A DNA stretch of 64,000 nucleotides from Megascapheus bottae (GCA_024803745.1 JANJXV010000004.1:50539858-50603857); one strand, 5' to 3'. Positions 22,223-33,231 are shown, counted from the first letter of the stretch. Notes: a model not told the origin generated them from the letters alone. Made by a program: numbers and translations.

Positions 22223-22410
22223 GGGCTGGGAGTTCGGCCTACTGGTAGAGTGTTTGCCTCACATGCACAAAGACCCAGGTTCAATTCCTAAGTACCACAT
22301 ACATAGAAAAAAGCCGGAAGTGGTTCTGTGGCTTAAGTGGTAGAGCTCTAGCCTTGAGAAAGTTCAAGGACAGTGCTCAGGCTCTGAGCTCAAGCCCAGA
22401 ACTGGCAAAA
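22223..22410 (+). mobile_element. Dimeric SINE, IDL-Geo-like
   Basis: GGGCTGGGAGTTCGGCCTAC, then GGTAGAGTGTTTGCCTCACA; right monomer GTAGAGCTCTAGCCTTGAGA to CTCAAGCCCAGAACTGGC. It abuts the L1 relic that follows. Confidence 0.95.
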
Positions 22411-22415
22411 AGACC

Positions 22416-23675
22416 CAGCAGAGCACTAGCAATGGATGATCAAGAAACAGTCAATTCTGGATATATTTTGAAAACACAGCCACCACACATAATATAATTC
22501 TGGATATAATAAGTGGGCTAAAGAATTAAACAGAGACTTGTCTGGAGAGGAAATAAGAAGAGCTAATAGGCACATGAAGAAATGTTCAAAAATCTCTGCC
22601 CATAGAATAAATGCAAATCAAAACCACATTAAGATTTTACTTCACTCCAGTTAGAATGGCCATTACCAAGAAAACAAATACTAGTAGATGTTGCCAGGGA
22701 TGTGGCCAAGAGGAAATACCACTACACTATTGGTGGGAATGGAAATTGGTTCAACCACTCTGAAAAGCAGTATGGAGGTTCCTCAGAAGACTAAACATAG
22801 ACTCCCCTATGGTTCAGCCATCCCTCTCTTGGGCATTTACCTAAATGATCACAAACAAGGCTATACTAAAGCTACTGGCAGAACTATGGTCAATACAGTA
22901 TTATTTATAATAGTTAAGATATGGAAGCGACCAAGATGCCCCTCAGTATATAAATGGATCGAGAAAATGTGAGATATATATATATATATAATGGAATTCT
23001 ATGATTCCATGAGTTAGAATCATGTAGTCTTATTTAAAATGAAATGGAAAGACTTGGGAAAAATCATATTAAGTGAACTAAGCCAGATTTAAAGAAAGAT
23101 AGGCCCCATGTTTTCCTTCATTTGTAATAATTATTATATATCTAGTATTTTCCTAGCAGAGGATCATAGTAGCTCAATATCTCTGAATATATGAATATGT
23201 AAAATGATGCTAATCAAAATGAACCACAAGATATGGAAATAGAGGGTTTTTTTTGTTTTGATGTTGTTTTTAATGTACTGTATGAAGTTCTTTTTTGTTC
23301 CCCATCATTGTTTTATCCTTTGTAGTCATTGTTTTTTTATTTTGATACCCTCTGTCTTATATGTGTACATGTGGATATGTATATATATATATATGTTTAT
23401 TTGATTTGCGGAAGGAAAAGGGAATAACACAGTGGTGAAACAAGGACAAAGGGTGAACTAATTCAACAGCAATATACACAAAACACTAGATTAGAAATGA
23501 ACTTTACAATTTGGGGAGGAGGAAGCCAGGTAGATGGCTAGTGGGAGAAAAACAAGGGAGAGGTTAACAATGTTCCACAAGAAATGTACTCATTTACTCA
23601 TTACCTTACTGAAGAAAATATAACTCCTCTGTATCTCACCTTGCAACAGAATAAAATTAAATTAAAAAGAGCTAT
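22416..23675 (+). mobile_element. Old L1, sense, ORF2 C-terminal region plus 3'UTR
   Basis: From about 22510 it follows the L1 ORF2 3' part (TAAAGAATTAAACAGAGACT; AATGCAAATCAAAACCACAT; GGTGGGAATGGAAATTGGTT), then a long 3'UTR ending in AATAAAATTAAATTAAAAAG. Its 3'UTR differs from the common family in the window, so it belongs to another, older L1 lineage. The first 90 bases after the SINE are ambiguous. Confidence 0.85.
22688..22972 (+). pseudogene. L1 ORF2 C-terminal remnant
   Basis: Translation contains LLVGMEIGSTT, AIPLLGIYL, LFIIVKIWKRPRCPSVYKW and WIEKM-like pieces typical of the L1 ORF2p C-terminus. The frame dies in a TA-rich patch at 22974. The endonuclease and RT domains are absent, so it is a dead fragment. 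Confidence 0.8.
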
Positions 23676-23967
23676 ATTCTGACTTAATATATAATAATCA
23701 TTGTTAATTTACACTGTTTGCTTTTGGTCAAAATGAGCTATTTCTACCAGGCATACTGATTTTCTTTTCAGAATATTCTTTAATTACATTTTTATCACTT
23801 ATAAAATGAAATATACTATGACGAAGAAGAAGGATATTCTTTTAATGTTTCAATGAAAAAATATTTCTTTTAATATGATTTTAATTTTGTTCTTTATACT
23901 TGTTTCTACTAAAAAGTTTCAGTTTACTGGGAATTGCAAATGATGATGCTAGATCATGTGCTTTCTT

Positions 23968-24145
23968 ATTTTTGTTGTATAACTTTTATTATAACTAATA
24001 GAAGGGTTACATTATATTCACCAGATAGAAGGTTCATTACTTCACAAACATTGATCTCATGTTTTGGTCCCCATTTCCCTCCTCCCACCCCTGCCCCTCA
24101 TCTTCTTTTCCCCCTTCCCTATCCTGTTTCAAATAACCAGCTATC
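23968..24145 (-). mobile_element. L1 3' end, 5'-truncated, antisense
   Basis: TTTATTATAACTAATAGAAG then GGTTACATTATATTCACCAG marks the reversed L1 3' end. The C-rich polypurine complement and TATCCTGTTTCAAATAACCA follow, where it is truncated. Confidence 0.93.
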
Positions 24146-24224
24146 CTAGTTGTAAGATATTTAACTTTCATGAGACATTGTCTCCATGTATGACGTATCA
24201 CTAGTGCATTCATTTAAAAGTCAT

Positions 24225-24457
24225 TTTCACTGCACCCTGGAGATTCATGCCTAAAATCCTAGCCCACTCAGGATGCTGAGATCTGACGATTGCAATCCAA
24301 GCTATTTGACAAGAAATATCTGTGAGACTCTTATTTCCAATTAACCACTAAAAAGCTAGAAGTGAAGCTTTGCTTCAAGTGGTAGAACGCTATCTTTGAG
24401 CAAAAATAGCACAGGGACAGTGCTTAGTCCATGAATTCAAGGCCAATGAATAGTACA

Positions 24458-24458
<1 letters not shown>
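24225..24458 (+). mobile_element. Dimeric SINE, B1-dID-like, with (AC)n tail
   Basis: CCTAAAATCCTAGCCCACTC then AGGATGCTGAGATCTGACG is the B1 core. The right monomer contains CAAGTGGTAGAACGCTATCT. The tail has become an (AC)n array. Confidence 0.85.

Positions 24459-24500
<42 letters not shown>
24459..24500. repeat. (AC)n microsatellite, about 21 units
   Basis: Uninterrupted array directly on the 3' end of the preceding SINE. Confidence 0.97.
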
Positions 24501-24503
<3 letters not shown>

Positions 24504-24695
24504 AAAGATAAATTTAAAGTAAAAAAATAAAATAGTAAATAAAAATTCTGTTTTACATATTTCACTGACTGTCTTATATCAGAATATTGAGAAATATATT
24601 AATTTTACTCCTTTAAGAAGTGTTATTGAATGTTCATGATAAGCAAAGTGATTTGCCCATAGCATTGACATTGGAACTAAGCTACAAAGAGACAC

Positions 24696-24792
24696 AAATC
24701 TCTCTCTCTCTTTCTTTCACCCACCCTATTCCTCCCTCTCTCCTATCTCCTTTCTCCTTCCTCTTCTTTTCCTCCCACCCCCTCTCTATCAC
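24696..24792. repeat. CT-rich pyrimidine tract
   Basis: (TC)n followed by mixed CTCC/TTCC units, nearly all pyrimidine on the plus strand. Confidence 0.85.
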
Positions 24793-26097
24793 TTTACTCT
24801 TTATTTCTAGGAACTATATGACAATTTTCTAAGAGTTTGGGGGAGATATTTATGCATGAATAAAGCCTGCAATTTATGAATACAATTATCTGTTATACAA
24901 CTAATATTTGGTGAAGACAGTATGCCATTTATAAATTTAGACTCACCATCCTTGAATCTTTGATAACTTTCATTGATTTCAAAGGCAGGATGTTGTGTTA
25001 CTTTTTTTCCCACATGCGTAGGCATCAGAAATACATCTATCTCCATTCAGCAACGAAAACAGATAATTATTTAATGTCATGTGTTTGATGATAACTCTTT
25101 TTCTTGGCAAATGCTTGAATTAAGCAAGTTTTCTTCGTTGATGTTTACATGATTCAACATCTTTATTTTTTTCCAGTTACAGATTGTGAGATTCTTCAGA
25201 AAACTTCTGAATAAATATTAAGTATACCCGTAGGCTCAAAACAAATTTTTCAAGAAATAAAACCTTATTAAATATATACATATATCTTTTTGAATAAACT
25301 AAAAGGTCAATGTTTCCAAATATTTTTAAGTTTTCTTCCTTTATTGATATGACAAGGTGACATGATCAGAAATAGTTATTCAGTCAAGAAGCTGGAATCT
25401 ACATTTGGGCAATGCATCCTACCACCATTTTAGTCAAAGCCTAGAATTATAGTAAAGTTTTAGACAGCTGATACTAGCCCCAGTGGTTTTGGTTCCATTC
25501 ACCCATTGCTGGGTTGCTTTTGATAAAACGTACAGCTTAGTAAACCTGGCATTTATTTTAATAACAGATCTGAAACTCAGTTCTCACTCTATTTCAGTTT
25601 TTTTTTCTTTTCAAACACTTTTCCTGTGAACCTTAGACTTTTACTTATCTCAAGTCCTAGAAAAGGAGTGTGTTCTAGAACGAATACTTTCCTCTAGAAT
25701 TGATGGGGATTACTATTGAATGGTGAATAGAAAATTTTCAGGTAGGAGATTGTATATACAACTTCTCCCTTCTATAATACGAACCTATTTCCTTTGTACT
25801 TTGGTAAATGAACACAGAGAAACATTGACCTCTGCTTCCTGGTCAAAGTCTTGATTTGCAAGAAATCATGAAGTACTGAATACTTTGAGTCCTTACCTAG
25901 ATGTAATTATAAGTGTATCTCATACCTAGGTAAAGAATCAAAGATGAAGATTTGTGCTAATTTGTATCTACCTCTAGTCACTATTGACCTCCTATTTTCC
26001 TGACCATGTTGCTGAAGTCTCAATTAATAATCCTACCTACATTTTCCACAACATATTCACACATCATTTATTTGTTTGTTGGTGGTCTGATTGTATA
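24793..26097. other. Unique sequence, no gene
   Basis: About 1.3 kb without a recognised repeat or exon. Confidence 0.5.
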
Positions 26098-26172
26098 GTT
26101 GGTGTTGACAAACCAACCCAGGATCTTGTATAGGCTTGGCACGGACTGTGCTATGAGCTACATCTATCGTCC
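26098..26172 (-). mobile_element. ID-like tRNA-derived SINE, antisense, diverged
   Basis: On the minus strand it reads ATGTAGCTCATAGCACAGTC ... ATCCTGGGTTGGTTT, with box A and box B positions matching the rodent ID monomer at about 75 bases in total. Confidence 0.6.
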
Positions 26173-27962
26173 TTGAAAATGCATTTTAGCACAGTACTGA
26201 TAAGATCTAGTTTCCAGAATCCTGTTTGAGGAAGCTTTCCCTGATGTCTGTGAGTTCTGAATCTCAGATTTGTCTCAGTGGAGATCCTGCTATACTCAGT
26301 AATTACAACCTGAGTATATTTTGTTCCTGGATTTTTCACAATATTAAGATGGTTTGTGAGCGATGCTTTTGGCAGATTGATTATCAGTTGTTAATGGGGG
26401 GTCATACTGAATTCTTCACTGTAGATTTAGATGAATTGGATTTTTACGTTGAAACTTTATTTTAAATTACATGAGTTTCCTTGATTGGGCTACTTGTTGC
26501 TTAATTCAAAAAATTCTGATAAGTATTATAAGTATATAATCATAATTCATTATCTCATAACACCTACTAAATCCCCTATGTAGCCAAAGAAGCTTACTCT
26601 AGGACAAGAAATGTAGACTTTAAAACAACCTATCATTCTGTTAACATTGATTTTGAGCTCTTATTTGTAAGCAAACACATGAAAAGGTAATAGAAATGTT
26701 GTTTTAGTTAAAAAGATCTCAAGCACATTTCTTGTGGTCAGAAAGTTCAACCTACCCTGTGGTTGATGGGTTAAGATAACTTTTGTCATCCTCAAGAAGG
26801 CCACTGGTAATAATACTTGGAGGAGAGTTTTGTATTCCTTAAGCAATCCATGTGAAATGTGTAAGTGGAAAGGACTCCTGGAGTTCAGATTTTAATCTAT
26901 CAGTTGTAGATAACTCTTTCTGAAAACATAGCTTTTTATACAGATTTGGTGTGAAAATGTTTAGTTGAGCAGATGGAGCTCCAGCTGGTAGAATGTATGT
27001 TTGTCAAGGAACCTGGCATTTAGCTACATCCAAAAATGATACCAAACTGAAAGATGCTGCAAAGCAGCGTGGTCTGAAAGCCAGTGTGAACAGCTAGGGG
27101 TACTGTTCTTTCACTTCTGATTTCCTAACCTTGTCGGGAATTCATTTTCATCCAGATGGAATCTTCAACTTTAAAAATAAAATCTGACAAAATGTACATA
27201 AAATTGTCAAACAGCTGCCTTTTCAAAATCTTGACTAGAGTTGGACAGGAAAAATACATGCTACTTTGTCTGTTGAAAGTTACAGCCTAATAAATGGTAT
27301 ATATATCTGTAAGTATACAATCAGTGAATATCTCACCAGAGATTTATATTCCATACATTTAAAATCACTATTTGGTCTTTTAAAATAGACAATATGAAGT
27401 ATTGGGTGATAATAAATAGTGCAGGAAATTGAGGGAAACATTGAGGAAGAATACCGGAAGGCTTAAATATTTTTGAAAAATGTTTATTCCATGGGAAGTC
27501 AGTATTTAAGCCCCAGGAAAATATATGAAAAACAGGCTAATAAAGAAAACCCTTATGTGTACTCCTAAGCATTCAATCTGTATATTAAGTCTATTGTTAT
27601 AATCTTGTTTCTTTCCCCTAAGGAAACAAAATAGTTAGAAATAAACCACCTTGTCTAACTGCTAAATTTAAAAAAATAGACTCAGAAAGTTCTTTTTACT
27701 TGAAATAGTTTATCTTGAGAGCAAATAAGCAGATGAGATAATAAGAAATTTTCCAGTGTATTTTGCTTGGATATCATGTTAATAAAATATTAATTTAAGC
27801 TTTTATACTCAGTGAATTACAGTCAGTATGATTCACTACTTCCTATATGAATTAATTAGTGCGTTTATTCAGAAAACTGATAAAAGACAACACATATACA
27901 TGCTGATGGCCAAAATATCCCCTGCTGGGATTACAGCTGTGACCACTAGGATTGGCTTTGTT
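26173..27962. other. Unique sequence with a candidate conserved block
   Basis: No repeat recognised over 1.8 kb. 26960-27260 is compositionally distinct (E-box-like CAGCTG at 27212-27217, GCAGCGTGG). The 26226-26465 and 26661-26846 frames show no known domain. Confidence 0.4.
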
Positions 27963-28078
27963 CTTGAGATAGGTGTTTAATTAAGTTTCTGATGGGGCTG
28001 GCCTTGAACCTTGATCTTCTCAATCTCTGTCTTTTGAGCAGTTGAGATTGTAGGCATGTCCTACCATGTCCTGACCAT
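27963..28078 (-). mobile_element. B1-like left monomer, antisense fragment
   Basis: GGCCTTGAACCTTGATCTTC then TCAATCTCTGTCTTTTGAGC and TAGGCATGTCCTACC is a reversed, diverged B1 monomer. The tRNA-like partner is not recognisable. Confidence 0.65.
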
Positions 28079-28513
28079 ATTAATTTTTTTCACAATATTT
28101 TTTTCCTAAATTTGAAAATAATATTACAACCTAATTATTTTTTTCAAAATAGTCACCTTAGTATTTTCTTGGTTTTGATACTATTTTTAGTATAAATTAT
28201 ATATATGATATGTAAAAGATGCAGCATATGCAATTTCAAATAGAATAAATTGAACATGTAGACATCTATATATTTGCTTGTGGATACACAGTATAATAGT
28301 GGATGTATGTGTTTCTCTGTGGTATGAGCAAACCTATGTGCTCATCATAATGAGCCCTAGATTCAATTTTTCCCATTTATTACTTCTGTATGCTCATAAC
28401 TATAATTAATTAGTTTCCTCAATTTATAGATGAATGAAATAGTGTAGAGAAAGGAAAATCAAGCCATGATCCTCATCATGAGTCTTATGTCCTATGCAAA
28501 TTCCTCTCTCTCT
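28079..28513. other. Unique sequence, no gene
   Basis: T-rich, with nothing recognised. 28400-28460 weakly recalls the MIR core but is too diverged to call. Confidence 0.4.
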
Positions 28514-28668
28514 GGCATGAGCACTGTCCTTGGACTTTCTCAAGGCTCTACCCCTTGAGCCACAGAGCCACTTCCAGCTTTTTTCTATGTAGATGGTACT
28601 GAGGAATTGAACCCGGGTCTTCCTACATGCTAGACAAGCAGTCTACCACTAGGCCAAACTCCCAGCCC
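28514..28668 (-). mobile_element. Dimeric SINE, IDL-Geo-like, antisense, 3'-shortened
   Basis: Starts inside the reversed right monomer (GCATGAGCACTGTCCTTGGA), continues through TTCCAGCTTTTTTCTATGTA, and ends GTCTACCACTAGGCCAAACT. The tail end of the element is missing. Confidence 0.92.
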
Positions 28669-29118
28669 CAAATTTCACTATTTTTAAAGTCAAAATCACA
28701 TTTTAAGGTGTGCCGTCAAGATATTTATCCAAGTAACTGAGCAATTCACTTGACAAAATTCCTGAACTGCGTGGTGAACGTGGAAGCCAGTGTGGGGTTT
28801 TGTACACCATGGAGACCCAGATGAGAGGGTGATATTCAAGGAGCCCTGTCTCCATTTCTTCCCAAGATGTGTCAATGTACTAGTTAGAGAAATCTTAGAA
28901 AGTAAAAAAAAATTGACTTATTTTTTTCCACTTAATTCTTCACATTCTAATGATTTCTCCAAATTAAATTTTTCTAAACGCATCCTTATTGTGTCTAGCA
29001 AGATTAACACTAATCCACAGAGAGGAAAAAGGATATATATGTGTGCTCAGCCATTAGCGGCTATTGAAAAGTAGAGGTCTAGGCATGAAGAGATACTGAG
29101 ACAGAGCTGTGTAGGCAG
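28669..29118. other. Unique sequence, no gene
   Basis: Includes a 94-codon plus-strand frame (28790-29074) with no family recognised. It is flanked on both sides by SINEs and judged to be chance. Confidence 0.45.
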
Positions 29119-29120
29119 AA

Positions 29121-29328
29121 TTTTTTTTTTCAGTCATGGAACTTGGGCACTGTCCCTGAGCTCTTCAGTTCAAGACTACTGCTCTACCCCTGGAGCTACA
29201 TACAGCACCTCTTCCACCTTTCTGTTGATTAAATAGAGATAAGAGTCTCAAGGATTTTAGTGCCCATGCTGGCTTTGAACCGCGATCCTCGGATCTCAGC
29301 CTCCTGAGTAGCTAGGATTACCGGCTTG
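29121..29328 (-). mobile_element. Dimeric SINE, B1-dID-like, antisense
   Basis: A T run (reversed tail) leads to GGAACTTGGGCACTGTCCCT and, in the B1 part, GATCCTCGGATCTCAGCCTC. Imperfect flanking repeats GTAGGCAGAA (29111-29120) and GTAGGAAGAA (starting near 29328) probably represent the target-site duplication. Confidence 0.92.
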
Positions 29329-29532
29329 TAGGAAGAAATTTTATTTACTGATCATGTACTCAATACCTTCACTACGGTGGTTGTGCATCCATCATCAACA
29401 AATTATGTGTCGCTTGTGTTTGTTATTTCATTAACAAGATTGGATTCCCATACTTCATGTTAGTTGTCTGCTAAAATGCAGATCCTGGAATCCATACCTG
29501 GAATATCTTCATTTATAGAAAATTGGGCTCAG

Positions 29533-29739
29533 TCAGGGGCCAGGAGTTTGGCCTAGTGATAGAGTGCTTGACTAGCATGCATGAAGACCCAGGTTCAATT
29601 CCTTGGTTCCACATACATAGAAAAAAGACAGAAGTGGTACTGAGGCTCAAGTGGTAGAGCTCTAGCCTTGAGAAAGTCCAAGGACAGTGCTCAGACTCTG
29701 AGCTCAAGCCCAGGACTGGTAAAAAAAAAAAAAAGAAAA
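29533..29739 (+). mobile_element. Dimeric SINE, IDL-Geo-like, with TSD
   Basis: GGGGCCAGGAGTTTGGCCTA, then AGAGTGCTTGACTAGCATGC; right monomer GTAGAGCTCTAGCCTTGAGA to CAAGCCCAGGACTGGTAAAA. GAAAATTGGGCTCAG at 29518-29532 and 29740-29754 is an exact 15-base duplication (18 with one mismatch). Open frames here on both strands come from the SINE. Confidence 0.96.
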
Positions 29740-29869
29740 GAAAATTGGGCTCAGCCAGTGGTGAACGTTTTTAAATACATACAGATATTTTTATTGATTT
29801 TAATATTCATCACAAGTTTATATAGATTGGTATTACTGATATTAAAACCACATTTAAAAATATAAATTC

Positions 29870-29997
29870 AGCCATAGGTAGTGGCTCATGTCATTAATTT
29901 TGGCCACTTAGAAGGCCGAGATTTGAGGACTGAAATTTTAAGCCAGCCTTCAGCACAAAAGTTTGGGGACAGCACTAGGTTCTGAATTTCAGCTGTA
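29870..29997 (+). mobile_element. Internally deleted dimeric SINE
   Basis: B1 part (GTAGTGGCTCATGTCATTAA, then GAAGGCCGAGATTTGAGGAC) joins directly to the 3' end of the right monomer (GGGGACAGCACTAGGTTCTG). The linker and box A region of the right monomer are missing. Confidence 0.75.
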
Positions 29998-30091
29998 GGG
30001 TGAGGTGCATGTGAAGCAGGTGAGTGCATGCATACCCACATGCATATTCCTCCCCCCCCACACACATATACACATACACAAACATTGCAAT

Positions 30092-30311
30092 TGCAGCCAC
30101 GTGCTAATGTCTCATGTCTGTATTGCTAGCTACTCAAGATAGAGATCTGAGGCTTGAGGCTCACAGCTAACACTGGCACAAAAGCTCTTGACACTAGTAT
30201 CTCCAGTTAATCATCAAAAAGCCTGGAGTGGAAGAGTGGTGGTTTGGGTCAAGTTATAGAATGAGAGCTTTGAGCAAAATACTAAGCATCCAAGTTGAAG
30301 TCCCAGTACCA

Positions 30312-30312
<1 letters not shown>
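30092..30312 (+). mobile_element. Dimeric SINE, B1-dID-like, with (CA)n tail
   Basis: TCTCATGTCTGTATTGCTAG then CTACTCAAGATAGAGATCTG is the B1 core; AGTTATAGAATGAGAGCTTT lies in the right monomer. It runs into a (CA)n array. Confidence 0.85.
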
Positions 30313-30355
<43 letters not shown>

Positions 30356-30360
30356 CACAC
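30313..30360. repeat. (CA)n microsatellite
   Basis: About 20 CA units with one slip near 30354, forming the tail of the preceding SINE. Confidence 0.96.
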
Positions 30361-31065
30361 TATAAACTCACATATAAATATACATTGTAGCATTCATAGT
30401 AAGTGGAACTTAATGCCACTCTCTTATTTAGCAATTACTCTCTGAAAACAAAAAAATGAACACAAATTGTTGTCAGTCACAGGATATGTTTATGTAAAAT
30501 GTATGTTAACATATCAAAATAATTTTTTGAAATTATCTGACTCAGGAAGAACCTAAAAATCCCATATTTCAGCATTTTAGTGCTGCCTCAGGACTTGGAT
30601 AATTGTGTTGGGCCATCTTGTCTCTAAAGCATTAACTACTACGAAAGCTGTGTAAGCTTAAACCATATTCTTTCTAAATGATACTTTCCAGCTCATGATC
30701 TTGAAATTTCATGTAGTATAAAAATACAACATATTTCTTTATTGTAAAAGTATCCATTTTGAATTGCCTATCTGCACTTCATTCTTTAACTTATGAAGGA
30801 GAATGGTATTAAACTTATATAGAACCTGGCTTTGCTACCTACATTAATGTAACACATTTGCTAAATCTGGAAGTGAATGGCTTTTTCCCCCAAGTGAAAT
30901 AAAACTGCAGTACAAATCATTTTGTGCTAATGACTGTATTCTTTATTAGAGACTGTGTTTGCTCTCTAATCACTTTATCAGTATTGTAATATAGTGGTAA
31001 TATTAAAGAATGTTCTATTGTTGTAAATGGAATAATATTGTTTATTAATTTTTTGAAACAGGCTC
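30361..31065. other. Unique sequence, no gene
   Basis: AT-rich. The part near 30820-30870 faintly resembles a MIR core but I do not call it. Confidence 0.45.
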
Positions 31066-31269
31066 ATGCCTGTAATGCTAGCTACTCAGAAGGCTGAGAT
31101 TTGAGAATGGTGATTCTAATCCAGTCCAGGCAGGAAAAACAGTGAAATTAAATTCCAGAATAAAAAAAATGCTGGAAGTGGAGCTGTGGCTTAAGTGGTA
31201 GAGTGGTAGCCTTGAGCAAAAAGGTTCAGAAACAGATTCTAGGCCCTGAGTTCAAGCCTTAGGACCAAT
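31066..31269 (+). mobile_element. Dimeric SINE, B1-dID-like
   Basis: GGCTCATGCCTGTAATGCTA then GCTACTCAGAAGGCTGAGAT; right monomer GCTTAAGTGGTAGAGTGGTA to GAGTTCAAGCCTTAGGACC. An L1 inserted at its 3' end. Confidence 0.92.
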
Positions 31270-31282
31270 CTAAGTATTATTT

Positions 31283-32063
31283 TTTTCATATATGATTTAT
31301 TGTAATTAATAGAAGGATTACATGATATTTGCCAGATAGAAGTAGCATTAATTCCTATACATTGATACCCTTTCACATGTCTTGGTCCCCATTTCCCTCC
31401 CTCCCACCCCCACCCCTCATCTTGTTTTCCCCTCTTCCCTATCCAATTTCAAATAACCAAATACAAATATATGCGATATATCAGGTAACAAAGTGAGATA
31501 CTGTAACAATATGAGATACCCAAGGGACAGCAAAAGAGATGAGAGAGAATATAGTACCTTAAGAACAACAATCATTCATTATATGGCTTGTGTTTCTATA
31601 TTCTAGAGATACTTTCATTTAGCGTTCTACTATATGGCCTTTTGTATCAAGGTTTTGCTCTATTGCAAATCTCTGCTAGGAGAGTCCAAGGTTTCTACTG
31701 ATTATGACAAATGAGGGAAACCATTGAGCCTAAGTTCCTTTGAGTCTGGCTTACTTCACTTAATATGATTTTTTCTAAGTCTTTCCATTTCCTAACAAAT
31801 GGGACAATGTCATTCTTTCTGACAGCAGCATAGAATTCCATTGTGTACAAATACCACATCTTGTTGATCCACTCATCAACTGAGGGACATCTAGGTTGCA
31901 GTATGGCAGTTCCTCAAAAGACTAAACATAGAGCTCCCCTATGACCCAGCATTTCTATTACTTGGCATTTACCCAACCATCCAGAAACTAGGCCATACTA
32001 AATCCACCAGCACAACAATGTTCATTGCAGCACTATTTACCATAGCAAAGATATGGAACCAAC
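31283..32063 (-). mobile_element. L1 3' end with 5' inversion (twin-priming product) and TSD
   Basis: 31283-31896 is antisense L1: reversed tail, 3' block, polypurine complement, 3'UTR, then the last ORF2 codons up to ACATCTAGGTTG. At 31897 the orientation flips: 31897-32063 is sense ORF2 (AGTATGGCAGTTCCTCAAAA to GCAAAGATATGGAACCAAC), the part that normally lies immediately upstream. CTAAGTATTATTT at 31270-31282 and 32064-32076 is a perfect 13-base duplication. Confidence 0.95.
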
Positions 32064-32164
32064 CTAAGTATTATTTATGTGTTATTTTCCATGTGCATTT
32101 GTTGTTACTTACCAATTAAAATGATTGCACTATTTCATTGCCACTCTGTACTTCTGTGATTTTT

Positions 32165-32595
32165 TTCTTGTTATGTATAGAATCTGACCACTTACCAGTC
32201 TTTATGTGGCTCCCCATCGGAAACATTTCCTAACCTTGAAAATGCTAAAAATCTCATAGTAGGTCATCACGTTCTACCTTTGCCAGTGATAGTGAGTTCT
32301 GTTACAGAGGGCTTCACTCTTCCAATGAGCATTGATTCCCCATTGCTCTCCAGAGCAAGAGAAGAAATGTGCTAGCTCAAGTGATTGGCTTGCTACTACC
32401 TCATCTGCCCATCTAGTCCCAATTCCTGCTACCACCTCCCTCTTATGTTCTCTACAGAAGGTGATATCTCCACTAGTCCTTCACACACCTGAGATGCATT
32501 CATTTTGGGAATTTGTTCTCAATACTCCCAGTACTTGGAAATTGTCTTCACCTGGATATCCCTTCAGCTTTTTCAGCACTTCTCATAATTTCCCA
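32165..32595 (+). mobile_element. Possible ancient L2 LINE fragment
   Basis: The order of weak matches (GGCTCCCCATCG; ACCACCTCCCTC; CTTGGAAATTGTCTTCACCT; CAGCTTTTTCAGCACTTCTC) follows my recollection of the L2 3' region. Divergence is high and the call rests on memory. A 91-codon frame (32332-32607) inside it lacks protein features. Confidence 0.4.
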
Positions 32596-32692
32596 GTCCA
32601 TTCTTAATGAATGAATTGTGTCTGGACAGTCTTATTTTTAACCTCATCCTAATCCTCTGTTCCTCCTCATCCCTCTCCACTAACACCTTCTG

Positions 32693-32738
32693 CTCTTCCT
32701 CCTCCTCCTCCTCCTCTTACTCCTCCTCCTTCCTCCTT
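32693..32738. repeat. (TCC)n microsatellite, interrupted
   Basis: About 14 TCC units with TTAC and TTCC interruptions. Confidence 0.93.
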
Positions 32739-33111
32739 CATTATATACTTGTCTGTCTTTTGGTTCATACAATGTTCATTAGGAAAAAATAGATTTCTTT
32801 CCTTGAATTCATTCCCCTGGCACCCAACAAGTGTGGCGTGAACACACAAAGCCCTTCATCAATATTTTTTAAATTAAATTGAAGTCTATGGTATTACATT
32901 AGTGGGGAGAAAACTATGTAGTACATATTATTTATATTTAAATTTCAAATAGAAATTTAAATAGAAGAATGATTATAAGGCTAAAAGTCAGAAAAATTAA
33001 TGATATGGATCAGATTTATTTCAGATAATTATCTCAGCCATGATTCAGTGATTATAGTATTTTATAAAATTTTGTAATTGAGGAACATTTTAGAAGGGTA
33101 TTCATATTTTA

Positions 33112-33210
33112 TTTTTAAATTTAGTTTTATTGTCAGGGTGTACAGAGTGGTTACAGTTACATAGGTAAAGTAGTGAGTACATCTCTTGATGAACATTGTT
33201 ACACCCACCC
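33112..33210 (-). mobile_element. Older L1 3' end variant, antisense
   Basis: TTTAGTTTTATTGTCAGGGT then GTACAGAGTGGTTACAGTTA is the reversed terminus of a variant also seen near 47945 and 57970. Truncated after about 100 bases. Confidence 0.7.
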
Positions 33211-33231
33211 ATGTGAAAAATTTAAAACAAT

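Noticed and set aside
24459..24500. CRISPR-like or tandem repeat array
   Set aside because: All arrays in this window are 1-6 base microsatellites without spacers, in a mammalian genome.
29540..29615. tRNA gene suggested by box A and box B words
   Set aside because: The match is to the ID-like left monomer of a dimeric SINE with poly-A tail and target-site duplication, not to a tRNA with a complete cloverleaf.
32332..32607. 91-codon frame rich in Ser/Pro/Thr
   Set aside because: It lies in what seems to be an old L2-like repeat and has no known domain.
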